The notes: generated by a model not told the origin, from the sequence alone. A stretch of DNA of 64,000 bases from Trochalopteron elliotii (GCA_024734555.1 JANPWX010019930.1:473198-537197), one strand, 5' to 3'; positions 26,181-38,730 are shown, counted from the stretch's first letter. Translations and numbers: made by a program.

Positions 26181-26422
26181 TTAGATTGAATATTAAGAGG
26201 AAATTCTTCCTCCTAATACCCAATCTAGAGAAGAGGCTGGGATGGAATTCCCAGAAAAGCCACAGCTGCCCCTGGATCCCTGGAAGTGTCCAAGGCCAGG
26301 TTAGATGGGGCTTGGAGCAGCCTGGAATATTGGAAGCTGTCCCTGGAGATGGCAGGGAGTGGAATTAGATGAGCTTTAAGGTCCTTTCCAACCCAAACCA
26401 TTCTATGACTCAACGATTTTAA
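26181..26422 (+). mobile_element. CR1 LINE 3' end
   Basis: Begins with a degraded 'attaagaggaaattcttcc' block, continues through 'tggatccctggaagtgtcca' and 'aggccaggttagatggggc', and ends with the CR1 signature 'ggtcctttccaacccaaacc' followed by attctatg and related octamers (26393-26422). It is strongly 5'-truncated and non-coding. The sequence between 26210 and 26240 departs from the usual CR1 order, suggesting an internal deletion. Confidence 0.93.
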
Positions 26423-29400
26423 GATTAAACATCTAAAACATTGTGTGGAAAGCTCTAATGCCTGGAAATGTTGACCAGCCAACCATGTAACCAGAGCCTA
26501 CTATGAAGACTACACACAAAAAAAAAAAGATAAAATTTGCAGAAATGTGCAGTAAGTGTTCTTAACATGCTTGTTTGCATATGCTGACAACCGTAATGCA
26601 ATTTTTGACACTTCCCACTTGGTGAGGAAAGGTGAGCTCAGGCAGCTGCTTTGATATAAAGACCCTGTTTTCTAACAACCACACTTTTCACTTTTGGTTG
26701 CAAGCACATCTCCAAACCCACCTTATTTTCTCAACACTTCTTCAACAGGAAGGGTCATGACCATCATTACCCCCATAAGGTCCTATCTTTGAGTTGTTGA
26801 AATCACGTTATTGTTTTCTAATTTTATCACACGCTATTTCTCTTATTCAACTTTGGGAGATGCACCAAGATTACTGATAAGAATTATGAAGAGAAAAATT
26901 GCTATATTTTTTGAATAATAAAAGATATAGCTCCGCAGATGCATTGGAGAAACTCAGCATCTGGTGCCCAAAACTAGCAATTTAAAATAAATAAAGACAA
27001 TCTAAGAATCAGAAATAAACAGACAATACGAAAAAGGTAAAGGCATTTCTTACAGGGTTAGGTTAGTACTGCAATCTTTTAAAATCAGAACTTTGTCATT
27101 AATGCTGCCAGCTAATTAGTAACCAGTCATCCAAAGTCAGCCTTCTTATAATTCTCTTAAGGGCAATAAAACTGCACCAGATATTAATTTGTCTCATTAT
27201 GTTCTCCGTTGGGATCATCTGAGGTCTCACATTTTTATTGCAATACATGAAATTTTAACAAGTATAGCTTGAGAAAGAAACTATGACCTTTCTAGCCTAC
27301 TTTGAGTATTTAAAAACCAAAAGGAATATTTTTTGCATTTGATTTCTCAGAGCCTGTAGAGGGAAAGGAATGAATCAGTGGTTACGGATAATCACTGTCG
27401 ATCTTCCTATGTTTTGATTTGATAATCTGATCTAGAAATTTGCCCAATTTCCAAATGAAGAAGGGGTTTTCATGTACTTCATATCCTTCAGGATGTTTTT
27501 TCTTGTCAGCACTGTAAATCTCTTTCCCAGGCAACTGCTGAGTGCTCCATGTTGGAAGGGAAAATCAAAACCAGAAATGGGTACAGGGAAGGCAACAGTT
27601 CTGCAGAAAAGGTTCCGAAGTTCAAAATGGGTGATGAATGACATTTAAAAAGTCAAGAGGGTGACATTTTAACTAAGTAAATGTTATAGTGGTGCACGGA
27701 AAGATAAGGTTTCATATAACTGGAGTATTTATCTCTCTGCTCTGGACTAATCTGGGATGAATTTTACCTTTGTAAACTCCATTATAAGATAGATGCACAC
27801 AAATTGAAGATAATCCATAGCACTGCAACAGCAGTGCTAGAAGATTTCACTGTCCAACACATGGGGGAAGCTGAATTGTCTGGACTGTTACAATCTAGAG
27901 AAAAAAAAACTGAACTGGGGGAGGAAGATGTCAGTTTTTGCAGTAGCTCTTGACTTATAATAAGAAAAGAGTAATCAGCACTTTTTCCTCTTTTCATGGA
28001 GATTTTTAAAGATCAGTAAGAATTTCTTCAGAAAACCTCTTCATTGTTTGGGGATTTTGTCTTTCAAAAACTGATTTACAATGGCAAAACTATATTTAAT
28101 GGAAGTTTCAAAAACATTTACAAACACCTAAAGTTTTCTGGACAACAGTTCTGATGGCCTTTTACATGAAAAGAAATAAACGTGAACACATACTTAGGGT
28201 TAAGCATTCTATAGTGTCTAACCTTGTTGTTCTTAAGAAAAATATCAGAGAAATCAAACCGAACTAAAGAAAACAAAAAAATCTCAAAAACTTTTATTTT
28301 TCCTTTCTCCCTTTTTCGTGGTCAAAATTCTTCTACCTGTCCAGTTATCTGTCTCTGTACCCAATTTAGCCATGTGCATGTCAGACAAGACCAGTATTTA
28401 CTGCTTAGGGAACATGAATTTCATTTTAGTATTTGTTTCTGTACATTTCTTTAAAAGCCCATATCTTTGAGATTTTGGATCAAGGAATAATATCTGAATC
28501 ACTGATGAGTTAGCACACTCTGCTGTGTATAATTTCATTCATGCTAGGTTTGATTCCCTAAATTTCACTGTGTACGGGTATGTAAGTGCCTTCTTTCCCA
28601 GATGACAAATTATCATCTCACTATAAAAACATATGATGCCTGAAATTCAGAGGAGCAGCCAAGACTTTACTTTAATCGTACAAGCACCATGATATGCCTG
28701 GAATAAAAAGCAGAGTTGACTAAACTTTGAGTTGCAATTTCCTGTCAATCCATCAGCTGGGATTAATCAGCTCACAGCAGTGTAAAGATTGTCTAGTAGG
28801 AAACGTATTTCTGAGGGATGAGGTGTTATAAGTATGCAGTGCTTGTCAGAAAAAATCTAATTTATGATGACAGCTTTCTCTAGAACAGGTAACCTTCAAA
28901 CCATCAGAGATATTCATCCAAGATAAATTTTCTTATTAGAAATCCTGTCTCAACAACTCAAATGATAGGTGTGGTTTTGTTGTTGTTGTTTTTTGTGGTT
29001 TTGGTTTTGTTTCTTTTTTTTTGGCAGTTGAAGAATTTGTTGTCAATACAGTCAATACTGTCAACACAAAGAACATGAAATCTAAGGAGCATCTCCATTC
29101 TAATCATACTTATTAGTGCAATTTTGGTTTTAATTTCTGTCTTCTATTAGTCATGCATATTTTGAGAACCAGCACAACTGAGCTTACGAGTGAGAGGTCA
29201 ACCTTCTGATTTCTTCAATCACATAAATATTTCAACATTTTATGAAATTCTTTGAGCTGCAGACAGCACAGGAATATTCTTTTTGATATTCTTATTCTTC
29301 TCACATTCTATGGTTGTCCATCTGTACAGCAATTGCTACGACTTCTGCCAAATTTTATACGGTTCCATCATCTGCTTTGCTGCTATAATATCCTACTCAG

Positions 29401-29808
29401 TGTTTAAATCAAGGAACAACTGAAGGGTGATATTACTTTGGGCATTTCCAATGTGTCTCAGTCTCTTTAGAGCCAAAGGAGTCATGTACGATAGCAGAGA
29501 ATTCCCCAAAACCCAGCACCTTTATTGGCCATAATTCCAGCTATTCCCTAAGTCAGCACTGTAAAAGCTTTCTGGACTGAGGATAGCCGTGAAATTCCAT
29601 TGAATACAGTGGGTGAAAAACCAAACCATTAACGTGCATTTCACACACTTGCCACAATGTGTGGGTTTTCTGCTTTATTTGTTTGTTTGTTTTTTCTTTA
29701 TATTTCATTGTGACTCCTTAAAGTCTTGTTTTCCTTCTCAACGTTGTTAATGGTTTTTCCACAAAGTCAATGTCATATTGCCAATATAAAAATCTAAGCA
29801 ACCCCAAA
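26423..29808. other. Repeat-free AT-rich stretch with candidate conserved elements
   Basis: No gene or transposon recognised. The segments 27060-27200 and 28680-28800 contain clustered homeodomain-type words (ctaattag at 27112-27119; ggatta at 28760-28765, directly abutting the E-box cagctg at 28754-28759). Such clusters are typical of conserved non-coding elements, but conservation cannot be judged from one sequence. A T/G-rich run lies at 28973-29021. Confidence 0.45.
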
Positions 29809-29863
29809 GGGAAAAGGGGAAAAGGGGAAAAGGGGAAAAGGGGAAAAGGGGAAAAGGGGAAAA
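29809..29863 (+). repeat. (GGGGAAAA)n minisatellite, left flank of the assembly gap
   Basis: One GGG run followed by six GGGG runs, each separated by exactly four A. This is a textbook potential G-quadruplex pattern on the plus strand. It is followed by 20 bases of non-repeat sequence (29864-29883), after which the Ns begin. Confidence 0.95.
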
Positions 29864-29883
29864 GTCCGGGAATTCTTTCTGGA

Positions 29884-30259
29884 NNNNNNNNNNNNNNNNN
29901 NNNNNNNNNNNNNNNNNNNNNNNNNNNNNNNNNNNNNNNNNNNNNNNNNNNNNNNNNNNNNNNNNNNNNNNNNNNNNNNNNNNNNNNNNNNNNNNNNNNN
30001 NNNNNNNNNNNNNNNNNNNNNNNNNNNNNNNNNNNNNNNNNNNNNNNNNNNNNNNNNNNNNNNNNNNNNNNNNNNNNNNNNNNNNNNNNNNNNNNNNNNN
30101 NNNNNNNNNNNNNNNNNNNNNNNNNNNNNNNNNNNNNNNNNNNNNNNNNNNNNNNNNNNNNNNNNNNNNNNNNNNNNNNNNNNNNNNNNNNNNNNNNNNN
30201 NNNNNNNNNNNNNNNNNNNNNNNNNNNNNNNNNNNNNNNNNNNNNNNNNNNNNNNNNNN
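29884..30259. other. Assembly gap (376 N)
   Basis: A run of 376 undetermined bases. It is bordered on both sides by G-rich purine tandem repeats, which suggests the true content is a longer purine-rich repeat that stopped sequencing or assembly. The real length may differ from 376. Frames translated through it are meaningless. Confidence 0.99.
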
Positions 30260-30298
30260 AGGGAAGGGAAGGGAAAGGAAGGGAAGGGAAGGGAAGCG
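30260..30298 (+). repeat. (GGGAA)n repeat, right flank of the assembly gap
   Basis: Seven to eight near-perfect gggaa units directly after the Ns, with one ggaaa variant and one terminal gcgaa. It is also potentially quadruplex-forming and has a different period from the tract on the left side of the gap. Confidence 0.93.
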
Positions 30299-33200
30299 AA
30301 ATGCACTCATTTGTCAGTATTGCTTCAATACTCCAGTAAAAAAGAAGAAAGAGACAAATTAAAAAAAAACCAAAAACACATTAACTCCAACAACTTGGAA
30401 ACATCCCTTTAAAATACCACTTTGACTTAGATTCACTGTCTCACTGCCTTAATGTTGAACACCACTGCAGCCATGACACTGCATTGAATTAATAAAGAAA
30501 TTATTCCATTTCTTTCACTGTATAATGTGCAATATTTATCCAAGTGCAGTTTGTATTCTGATCTGACTTATTCCAGCCTACATGTACAGATTTTATTTTT
30601 CTCTTGGGTTGTTGCAATTATGCAGATTTTGAACTATATGATCTGGTTTCATCTGATCTAAAAAAACCCAGCTCAATATTTTTCATTATTGAGAAGCATC
30701 TAAATATGACTGCAAATCTAAGCAGAAAAGGTCATTCTTAATGTTTCCTTATTTAAGCATCCAGTGGATTAAAGAAGCAGATGGGCAAACTGAAAATGTT
30801 TGTTGATATGCCAGAACAAAATGGATGCCACCTGAGCTCTAAAATAAATCTACTGCTATTCCCAAGACCAGTTCCCTCTGGCCTCAAAAATGTAAAAGCT
30901 AAAAAGATCAATATCAAATTTTCAGTGATGTAGTTTTTCATATTGAAGAACATGCTCCATCTGTTGGAATCTGATTTTCAAGGGACTAAAAAAGACTGGC
31001 AGAAATTCAGCTTCCTTTAAAGAGTCCTATGTCAGTGCATTAAGAACAGGTAAATTGGGCACAGAGTTCTTTTAAATACATGAAATTGCTAATCTCCTGC
31101 TTTGTGTCTTCCCTTGGTAGCTAGATTTCCTCCTTGGAGATGCTCAGATGTCCCAGCAACATTCATCACAGTTATGCCTTTTTAAGTGTATATCCATCAC
31201 CTTAAAATTAAAATGACAAATGGTATTTAGTTGCTGCCTTAGGATTTTAAATGGGTTTAGGAAATTAGCAGTGGAGATGGAGAGGCTGCTTTTTACAGAG
31301 ATTTATCTGGTACAGTTTGAGAGAAAGTAATTTCTCCTGCTCGCTCAGTCAAAATACTCAAAGATGAAATCATTACACTGCATTTAGCATGCAGCACGAA
31401 GTTTTAATTGGACTTTCATCATTGCCTTGGAACAGACAACAGAAGGGAGAGCAAAGAGGCTCCACATTACCAAGGTCCCCAGTCAATCTGCCACAGACAT
31501 GATGGACACGATGCCTAAAGTTTTTTTAGCTTTTTTTATATTTTTCATGTATTTGTAGCTTTGTTGACCATTAATAGATAGTTACAACTTCCAGTATTTT
31601 TCCTGTCCTCTCCCATAATTTAACAAACCCTTACTACACAATTTTGAAATTGTGCTTATTCTTGCTTTTAGTCTAGCAAGGACACTAGGTTTTGCACCAT
31701 ATATCCCAGTCACAGTAAAATGCAGGGCTAAAAGATATAGAGGGGGCTCCAATGGTGCAGAACCCGGGTGGAAATTACCTAACCAACTGCTCTTCTAACG
31801 GGACAGTATTTGTTAGGTATACTACTTAAATAACCTTATAAAAATTGTAGAAATACTGTATTATGTGCGCATACCTCCATACTGTGCACTTGAAAGCTTC
31901 CAATTAAAAATTTGCCTTTATATTATTATTTTAACACTCTTTGGAAAAGTTTGTTGTTTTATTCCAGGCAACAGACAGACACCTGATCTGGGCTGAGAGA
32001 AGCCTAATAGGAAAAGATCCTGTCCATGTTTTTCTGGAGAAATGGAAAATAAAAGAAGGGAAAAGACCAAAAAGAGAACTAGTTGGAGTTTAAGTGAGAG
32101 GTTCTGGAAGCTTTCACTTAAGTGTAGGAGGGCTAGAAAATATTATACCTTAGCCTTGCCTTGCCTACACTGATTTTTTGCAGCTTGTGATGCTTGTGAA
32201 TATTTTCACCGAGGTCTTTCTCCCACAAAGGAAAGGCTTTTGTCACCATCAGGAGCTGTGGGTGTGCTGCCCACCTTGTTGTCTGACCTGGGTAACCATG
32301 CTGAAAAAGGATCTAGTCAAAAAAGAAACCTGAATTCACGTCATGTGTGTTGAGATCCTTCTGTAGGTTGAGGGACTTCCTCTGGAAATGTGTCACTTGG
32401 CTTCATGGAGGGAATGGGCAAATGGAGCTTTGATCTTACCAGAAGGATTTCTTTGATCTTTACAAAAAAGCCGCTTAAGACTTATCTAACAAAGTCAGCA
32501 ATATATTAAAATACATTAAAAAGATGGGGTTAGCAGCATGGAGACGAGTGCTTGGAATAAGATGGTGATAATTTCTCTGTACTATGTCTTGAATCACTGA
32601 TTTTTGTGATAGAGACACAACTGATATCTCTGCATTTTTTTTTCCCCAGTCTTTTCCTACTTGTAGTGCAACTGTTGGAAATTCACTGTTACTCTTTGCA
32701 GGGAAATTTGATCTGCCAGGGCAGTTTTCATAATGTGTTGACCCACAGCTTTGACAGAAAATGCAATGCCTCACAGAATGAATTTTCTCAAGAATGAACA
32801 GATCTGGTGCATTTTCTAGAATTTTCATCTCTGTCATAAGCATACTGGTGAATAATTAGGTATTTTAGTGATATTTTCTAAAAAACAAGTGTGGGATCTA
32901 ACCTATATCAATTTGGGATTAAGGGTCTGAAAGCTACTTAAGTCTAAATAAAATAATTTAGCCTACTTAAACTTTTTAAGGAAACATCCTATATGTAGTG
33001 AGGGAGAGAGCCTTAGCCATTTCTGAATTAATAGTATAGGTAACAATAACCATAAATAAAATTCTTAACCATAAATAAAATTCTTCCTGGAAGAGAGGAA
33101 GAGAGAGACACACACACATTTCAATACAGTCTTTCAGTTTCTTATTCGATTAATAACTTCTATTTTAGCAATGACTGAAATATTCAATATAGAATAGTAT

Positions 33201-34396
33201 AAAAACAATTATATCACATTGAACTCTTTCTGCTTTTAAGCCAATTATAATTTTAAATGAGTTCTGATTGTGGCCAGCTTTTCAAAGAAAAATCACTATT
33301 ATCTTCCATTTACAATAAATAAAGGAATCTTTACATGATGTTTAAACCTTTATTTCTTTTGAGAATTTTGAAAGTTACTAAAAGACACTTTATTTTTTAA
33401 ATTCTCAGAATTCTAAGCCATTTAAAAATGCATGGAAGTGTAAACTCAATAACTGCATTTGTATGAAGATAAAGTACTGATCTTTCAGGAAAATAAGGTT
33501 GCCTTTTATATTTTTTTTTCTTTTTCTCCCCACAATGTCACCTTTGTAGCCTCCTTACATATTATTTGAAAAAAAAGAAAGTTATCTTAATTTTCGTGAC
33601 AAGTTGAGAGCAAGGGTCACAAAGCCAGACTGAAAACGTTATTTCAGGTAGCATACCTGAAGTACAACAGAAGTTGTTTTATATGGAAATATTCTGCAGG
33701 AATGGAAATTTCAATAGATGATGGCATCAGTGAACACAGATCATTTACAGTAAATTAAATATGAGGATACCTGTGAGGTAATAGCAAAGAAAAAATCAAA
33801 ACCAAAACAGACACAAAAGGAGTAATTGAAAGTAGATTAATATTTTAGGCATGGTTATGCTAATCCCATAATTCATTATGATCTCATTTTTAAGTAAAAA
33901 ACCCTTTTTTATTGATAGTGTGACTGTCATCCAGTGGGATAGGGGAAGGAAAAGCTGTGGGGGATTCAAATGGAAATTGTGGAAGTCTGGTGAGAGGAGG
34001 GGAAAGGGAAATATAGGGTTTGCTGTGAAACACACCCCACGTTAGGATAATGGTGAATATCCAAGTGTGGGAAAAACAATTTTGGGGCAAGATGGAATAA
34101 AAGGAAAGGGAGAAGGTTGGAGAAGCAACAGTTTAGGTGTTGAGTTTGGCCGATTGGACATGAGACCATTAGGGATGTTTATTTGGGTCTCAATTGTTTT
34201 GAATCAGGAAACAGATGTGGAGACAGTTGTATCCTCTCATCACCTGGTTCCCAGGGTTGGGCCAGTAAAAATTGGTAATTTACACACTGGAGATTTATGC
34301 AGTGAGGAAAAACTCTTCACTATTATTGGTAGGTTATTCATGTGGACACACTTTTGCTGTAGTTGTTGTAGATACAATTAATTTGCTTTATAGTAC
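30299..34396. other. Single-copy stretch with candidate conserved elements, no gene seen
   Basis: No transposon recognised in about 4 kb. The segment 31255-31515 is repeat-free, less AT-rich and rich in words typical of conserved enhancers, such as 'gttttaattggactttcatc'. At 32633-32700 two acceptor-like sites (ttttttttccccag; ttactctttgcag) precede a short open frame that ends near 32797. The minus frame 32475-32843 (122 codons) is unassigned. None of this is enough to call an exon. Confidence 0.4.
33048..33085. repeat. Two-copy 19-base tandem duplication
   Basis: The 19-base unit aaccataaataaaattctt occurs at 33048-33066 and immediately again at 33067-33085, apparently identical. A (CA)n stretch and gaga-rich sequence follow at 33094-33119. 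Confidence 0.9.
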
Positions 34397-34591
34397 TGTC
34401 CTGGGGTGACATGATTGTATCCCAATCCTCTCTTGGTTCTGGGAGCTGGGGGAGGGGAGAGGCGTGCAGTTTTTTTTTTAGAAACTGTCCTCTGCCAACT
34501 GGCCTTGAGAGTCGAATTCAACACACAAGGAGAGTTGTTTTTTTTTTCTTTTTTAGTAGTTAGCTAGCATAGATAGCAGCAGGAGGAGACC

Positions 34592-34694
34592 CTTTGGTTT
34601 CTTTTTTTCCTTCTCCTCCTGGTCTTTTTTTCCTTTTTTTCTTTCCTGTTTTTGTTTTGCCTTTTTTTTTTTTTTCCTTTTTTCACCTTTCCTT
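34592..34694. repeat. Polypyrimidine tract inside the LTR
   Basis: About 100 bases that are almost all C and T on the plus strand, with only scattered G, including a T-run of about 14. Its purine-rich complement produces Lys/Glu-rich spurious frames. It could form triplex DNA and is absent from the related LTR at 21472-22130. Confidence 0.88.
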
Positions 34695-34921
34695 GGAACT
34701 GTTAAAAATCCCTCTGGACTGAGGGGGGACCTGGGGGGGGCACCGTGGGGGCTGCATCTGGAACCCACCAAGACCTGCACAGCAACGCTCCCCAGCACCG
34801 GAGGAACAGAGACAGAGCAATCACCTACAGGAGGGACTTCTTTCCTAAATCTGTCATCTCTCCAGAGTGGCATCATCGGGTATTGTTCAATTTATTGTGC
34901 CAGGGAGTGCTTTGCCTGTTT

Positions 34922-34927
34922 AATAAA
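34922..34927 (+). promoter_or_regulatory. LTR polyadenylation signal (aataaa)
   Basis: Canonical hexamer in the same block as in the 21.5-kb LTR, about 115 bases from the LTR end. Confidence 0.75.
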
Positions 34928-35039
34928 CAGGGCTCTTTCCACTTCTCTCCGAGGAGGTTTTCTTTTCGAAATGGTTGGGGGGAGGGGAAGGAGTGCCCCT
35001 TAGGAGGTTTCCTCCCAGATTTGCCCTAAACTACAACAA

Positions 35040-36440
35040 GCACCTACAAACTACATGCAAAAAACTAAAATCAACCCCATTAAATTTTTGTTCCATGCTC
35101 TCTAAAAAGGTACATTTTTGGTGGAGCAATCTTAACTTTATCCTTCTGTTGACACGCTTTATGAGAGACAAAAAATCACACAAACAGTTTTTTTTCCACA
35201 TGACATTCTGATAAAATAACCTCGTGTTGGAATGAACCTGGGTCATCCACCTACAGACATTGCTGTCTGTAAATTCACTGCAGATAAAAGAAGAAACAGA
35301 ATGATTGAAGGACATTTCTATAAAAAGAGGAGGGAGAAAACAATGTTTGACTAGGGCAGAATAAAGTTTTCTTAGGTGTATGTATGGTTCTTTCTGTACA
35401 AGTCCCATGAGACACTAGATAACCTGTATAAATTAACTGTGTTTTCTGAAAATACTCTTTATTCCTGGTCAAAATATTTTCTGGATGGAGAACAGATTTG
35501 TACAAGACAAGGATCTTAAATAATTTGTGTGACCATTAACTCCCAAAGTATGTCCTGGCACATAAAAAAAAAAAAAAAAAGGAATAAAATAGAGAAAACC
35601 CTAAACCCACCATCAGGAAAAAAAAGAAAAAACAACAACAACAACAACAAAAAACCCCAAACAAACAAACAAAAAAACCCCGAATGAGAAACAGGACAAA
35701 ACAGAAAAACCATTATTTTTCTCTGTGTACCTATTACTGTGTCACTGAACTCTACAACAGATTTCTGTCTCTCTGCAAGCAAGCTCCACATGTATTTGAC
35801 AAAAAGAATGGATATTTTATAGGGCCAGTAGGTAATTCTGAGTGAAATGTTAAGGTATACAGTCCCAAAGGGCTTCTTATGAAATAAGTTACATTGGAAA
35901 TCAAAATGAAACTAAATGGGACATGGAAAGTGAAGAAAACCCAGGGGACAGTGGAGATGCTGTTACTGGCATTACTACCTTATCCCTTTCTTCTCTTGTG
36001 GAGAAAATCAAATTATAATCTGATGATATACAAGTTCTAAAAGAAGATTCACCACAATAATCATTTGTACCCTTCCCTGTGTATTTGTGAGTGCACGTTG
36101 ACACACACTCCTCATTTTAGGGATATAAAGTGGGGGCAGGAATGAGGAATCAGGGATATTTGTAGTGGTGGCATTTGTTTTCCCAAGGATGATGGGCCTG
36201 GAGATGGCTGAACACCTGCCTGCCCACGGGAAGTGGGAAATGGATTCCTTGTTTTGCCTGTACACACAGCTTTTTGTTTATCTATTAAACTGTTTTTAGC
36301 TCAAGCCACGAGCTTTTATATGTTTACCCTTCAGATTCTCCCTCTTATCCCACTGAGGAGAAGTGACCAAGCTGCTGCCTGGCGTTTATCAACCTACTGG
36401 GGTTAAAACGTGAAAATGCAAATGTAGCAGAATTACAGAA
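35040..36440. other. Single-copy stretch with an A/C-rich simple tract
   Basis: No gene recognised. It holds an A-run of 17 at about 35564-35580 and an A/C tract with (CAA)n and (CAAA)n units at 35628-35685. The minus frame 35516-35791, which reads as Phe/Leu-rich, arises from that tract. Confidence 0.6.
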
Positions 36441-36849
36441 GGAAAGGCTGGCACAGCTGGCATTGTTCAGCCTGGACAGGAGAAGCTTTGGGGTGACCTC
36501 ACTGTGGCCTTGCAGGGCCTGAAGGGGCTGCAGGAAAGATGGAGAGAGACAATTGCCAAGGGCTGGAGGGCCAGGACACAGGGAATGGCTTCCCAGTGGC
36601 AGAGGGCAGGGCTGGATGGGATCTTGGGAAGGAATTGTTCCCTGGGAGGGTGGGGAGGCCCTGGCACAGGGTGCCCAGAGAAGCTGTCGCTGCCCCTGGA
36701 TCCCTGGCAGTGTCCCAGGCCAGGTTGGACACTGGGGCTTGGAGCAGCCTGGGACAGTGGGAGGTGTCCCTGCCCGTGGCACTGGATGGGCTTTGAGGTC
36801 CCTTCTGACCTTAAATAACCTTTCTGGTTATTCTTTGATTCTTTGATTT
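36441..36849 (+). mobile_element. CR1 LINE 3' end, GC-rich subfamily
   Basis: Matches 57950-58353 almost base for base over about 340 bases, and matches the reverse complement of 1-290. It runs from 'ggctggcacagctggcattg' through the 'cacagggtgcccagagaag' block and ends with two attctttg octamers at 36832-36847, the expected CR1 terminus. It is 5'-truncated, with no coding part. The many overlapping frames of 60-145 codons on both strands are shadows in GC-rich untranslated sequence. Confidence 0.95.
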
Positions 36850-38730
36850 ACTGTGCCTTATCACAGTTTTTGAATATATTCTTATCATAAAGGACTTCTA
36901 TATAACAGTGCTGATCAGTCTTGAGAAGAAACAGGTTTCAAAAAACAAAAACCAGGTTTCAGATGTGCTCTCTGAAAAGAAATTTAAACACAAATATGGG
37001 AAACGTTGAGATTTTAAAAAGGTTTTTTGTATCCAAGAAGTAAAACTGCTGTCTCAGTAGGGAACTTTTCTCCATGGAGCTGGTTAAGGTGTTTCATGAA
37101 GTATGGTCACAGAATAATCTCTCTGTGTAAGATTAGTAGTTACTGAATGAAAAAAATTGAAAGTTTTTAGCATACTGTACTTAAAGGCAATATGAATTAC
37201 TGTCATGCTTCCATTAGTATTGATTTGTAGTCCACTAATGTCTAAACCTGAATGGAGGATCTTCAAAGGGCAATAAAATCTAAAAAGCTTTCAGCATGAG
37301 GTGCAAAGTCATTAAGTGATTCAAAGGGCAATACGGATAATTTATCTTTATACATACCTGTGCAACTATGATACCACCCCAATTTAGAGTTTAATTCATT
37401 ATCCTGAAGCATGGGGATATTATAATTGCATTAATTATCTGAGATTTGAGGGTTTACTGTAAAGATTTTAAAATATTTTCAATCAGTCATATATGTGAAT
37501 ATTTTAACATAGGATCTTATCCATTTTTGTCCTGTAGCATTTCGGGGGGTGTTATTGTAATTCTGTATCAGTTTCATACATATATGAGTATTCAAGCATC
37601 ATCAAAATATGGGTATTTTTCTTATTTATTCCATTTGCAAGACTTTGTGTATTCCTTTGGGTTGTTTTTCTCTTTTTTATATAAATATATGTAAATATAT
37701 ATATATGTAAACACTGGGAATAAGGCATGTTTAAAAGGACAATACTTTCAGAAGTATTTCAAATACATAAAAAGTATAAGAAAGTTGATAGGGGGTTTTT
37801 TGCAATTTTTTCTTCCTTATGGCATACCTTAGCTACTGATTGATAAGATTTATTATTTCCTTAGCAGTCTTTGGATTACAACTTCAAAGAGTGAATGTAG
37901 AGCACAAACTGTATTGAATATTCATTATTTGTTGCTGGTTTAGTTTAGTTTGGTTTGGGTTGAGCTTTTTTTGGTTTATTTGTTGTTGAAAACAATCTTT
38001 CATTTTCCCAGATATATGTATCACATATGAACTAATTAAGACTGACATATTGTACAAACAACACCACAAGCTCTTAAGAAATCTCAGTCTGTAGAGAGGG
38101 TTAAGTTAAACAGCCTGGAACACCTTTACAGCAAAACGTTCTATTGCAATATTCTGAATATAAAGAAAGATTATTCAGTCAGGCTTTTATCCTGTCTTCT
38201 GCACTATGAGGAGCCAGTGTCTTCACCAAGAAGAAGACACTATTTCATGTTTTCTAACATAAAATATGTTAGAAGAGAAGATAAAATTCATAGGCCTATG
38301 GGATCAAGTGTATCTGATGCTACATTGAGTTTTTTGCTATTGTCCATTATTGTAATTTTAGGAAAACTATGCAAGTAAAATAAAATTCATTAGGTCCTTG
38401 CCCCACAACAAAAGGCAACTGGAAGATGGAATTCAAGGCAGAGAAGCTTCTGTCTTTGAATTCAAAGAAATAAAATAATTTTGATAAAATCTTCTCCAAC
38501 TTCCAGTTGTCTTTACACTGGATAAAAGTTTCAAAAAATATCATTGCACAGTCTGTTTCTTGCATGAAATACCATTCAACTTCAAAAAAAAGTTCTTTAA
38601 AAGTGTCGCAAAGAGCTCTATACCTTTAGTGGTTTTCCCTCTTCCCCAAATATTGCCATTCTTGGAGTTAATGGCTGGTATAGATTTCTCTCTCTCTTTT
38701 TTTTCCTTTCTTTTTTCCTTTTTTGTTTTT

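Larger units (their letters stand above)
34397..35039 (+). mobile_element. Solo LTR of an endogenous retrovirus, related to the 21.5-kb copy
   Basis: Starts tgtcctggggtgac like the LTR at 21472. It shares the gttagctagc block, the 'ctttgcctgtttaataaaca' poly(A) block and the 'agatttgccctaaac' end block. The middle is quite different, with a long pyrimidine tract and a C/G-run-rich part (34720-34750), so it is a distinct subfamily or a rearranged copy. The right end is uncertain by about 10-20 bases because no clean target duplication was found (left flank agtac). No internal retroviral genes are attached. The frames at 34553-35029 lie inside it and are not genes. Confidence 0.88.

Noticed and set aside
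29747..30339. Frames of 170-189 codons on both strands
   Set aside because: They run through 376 Ns and G/A repeats; there is no real coding evidence.
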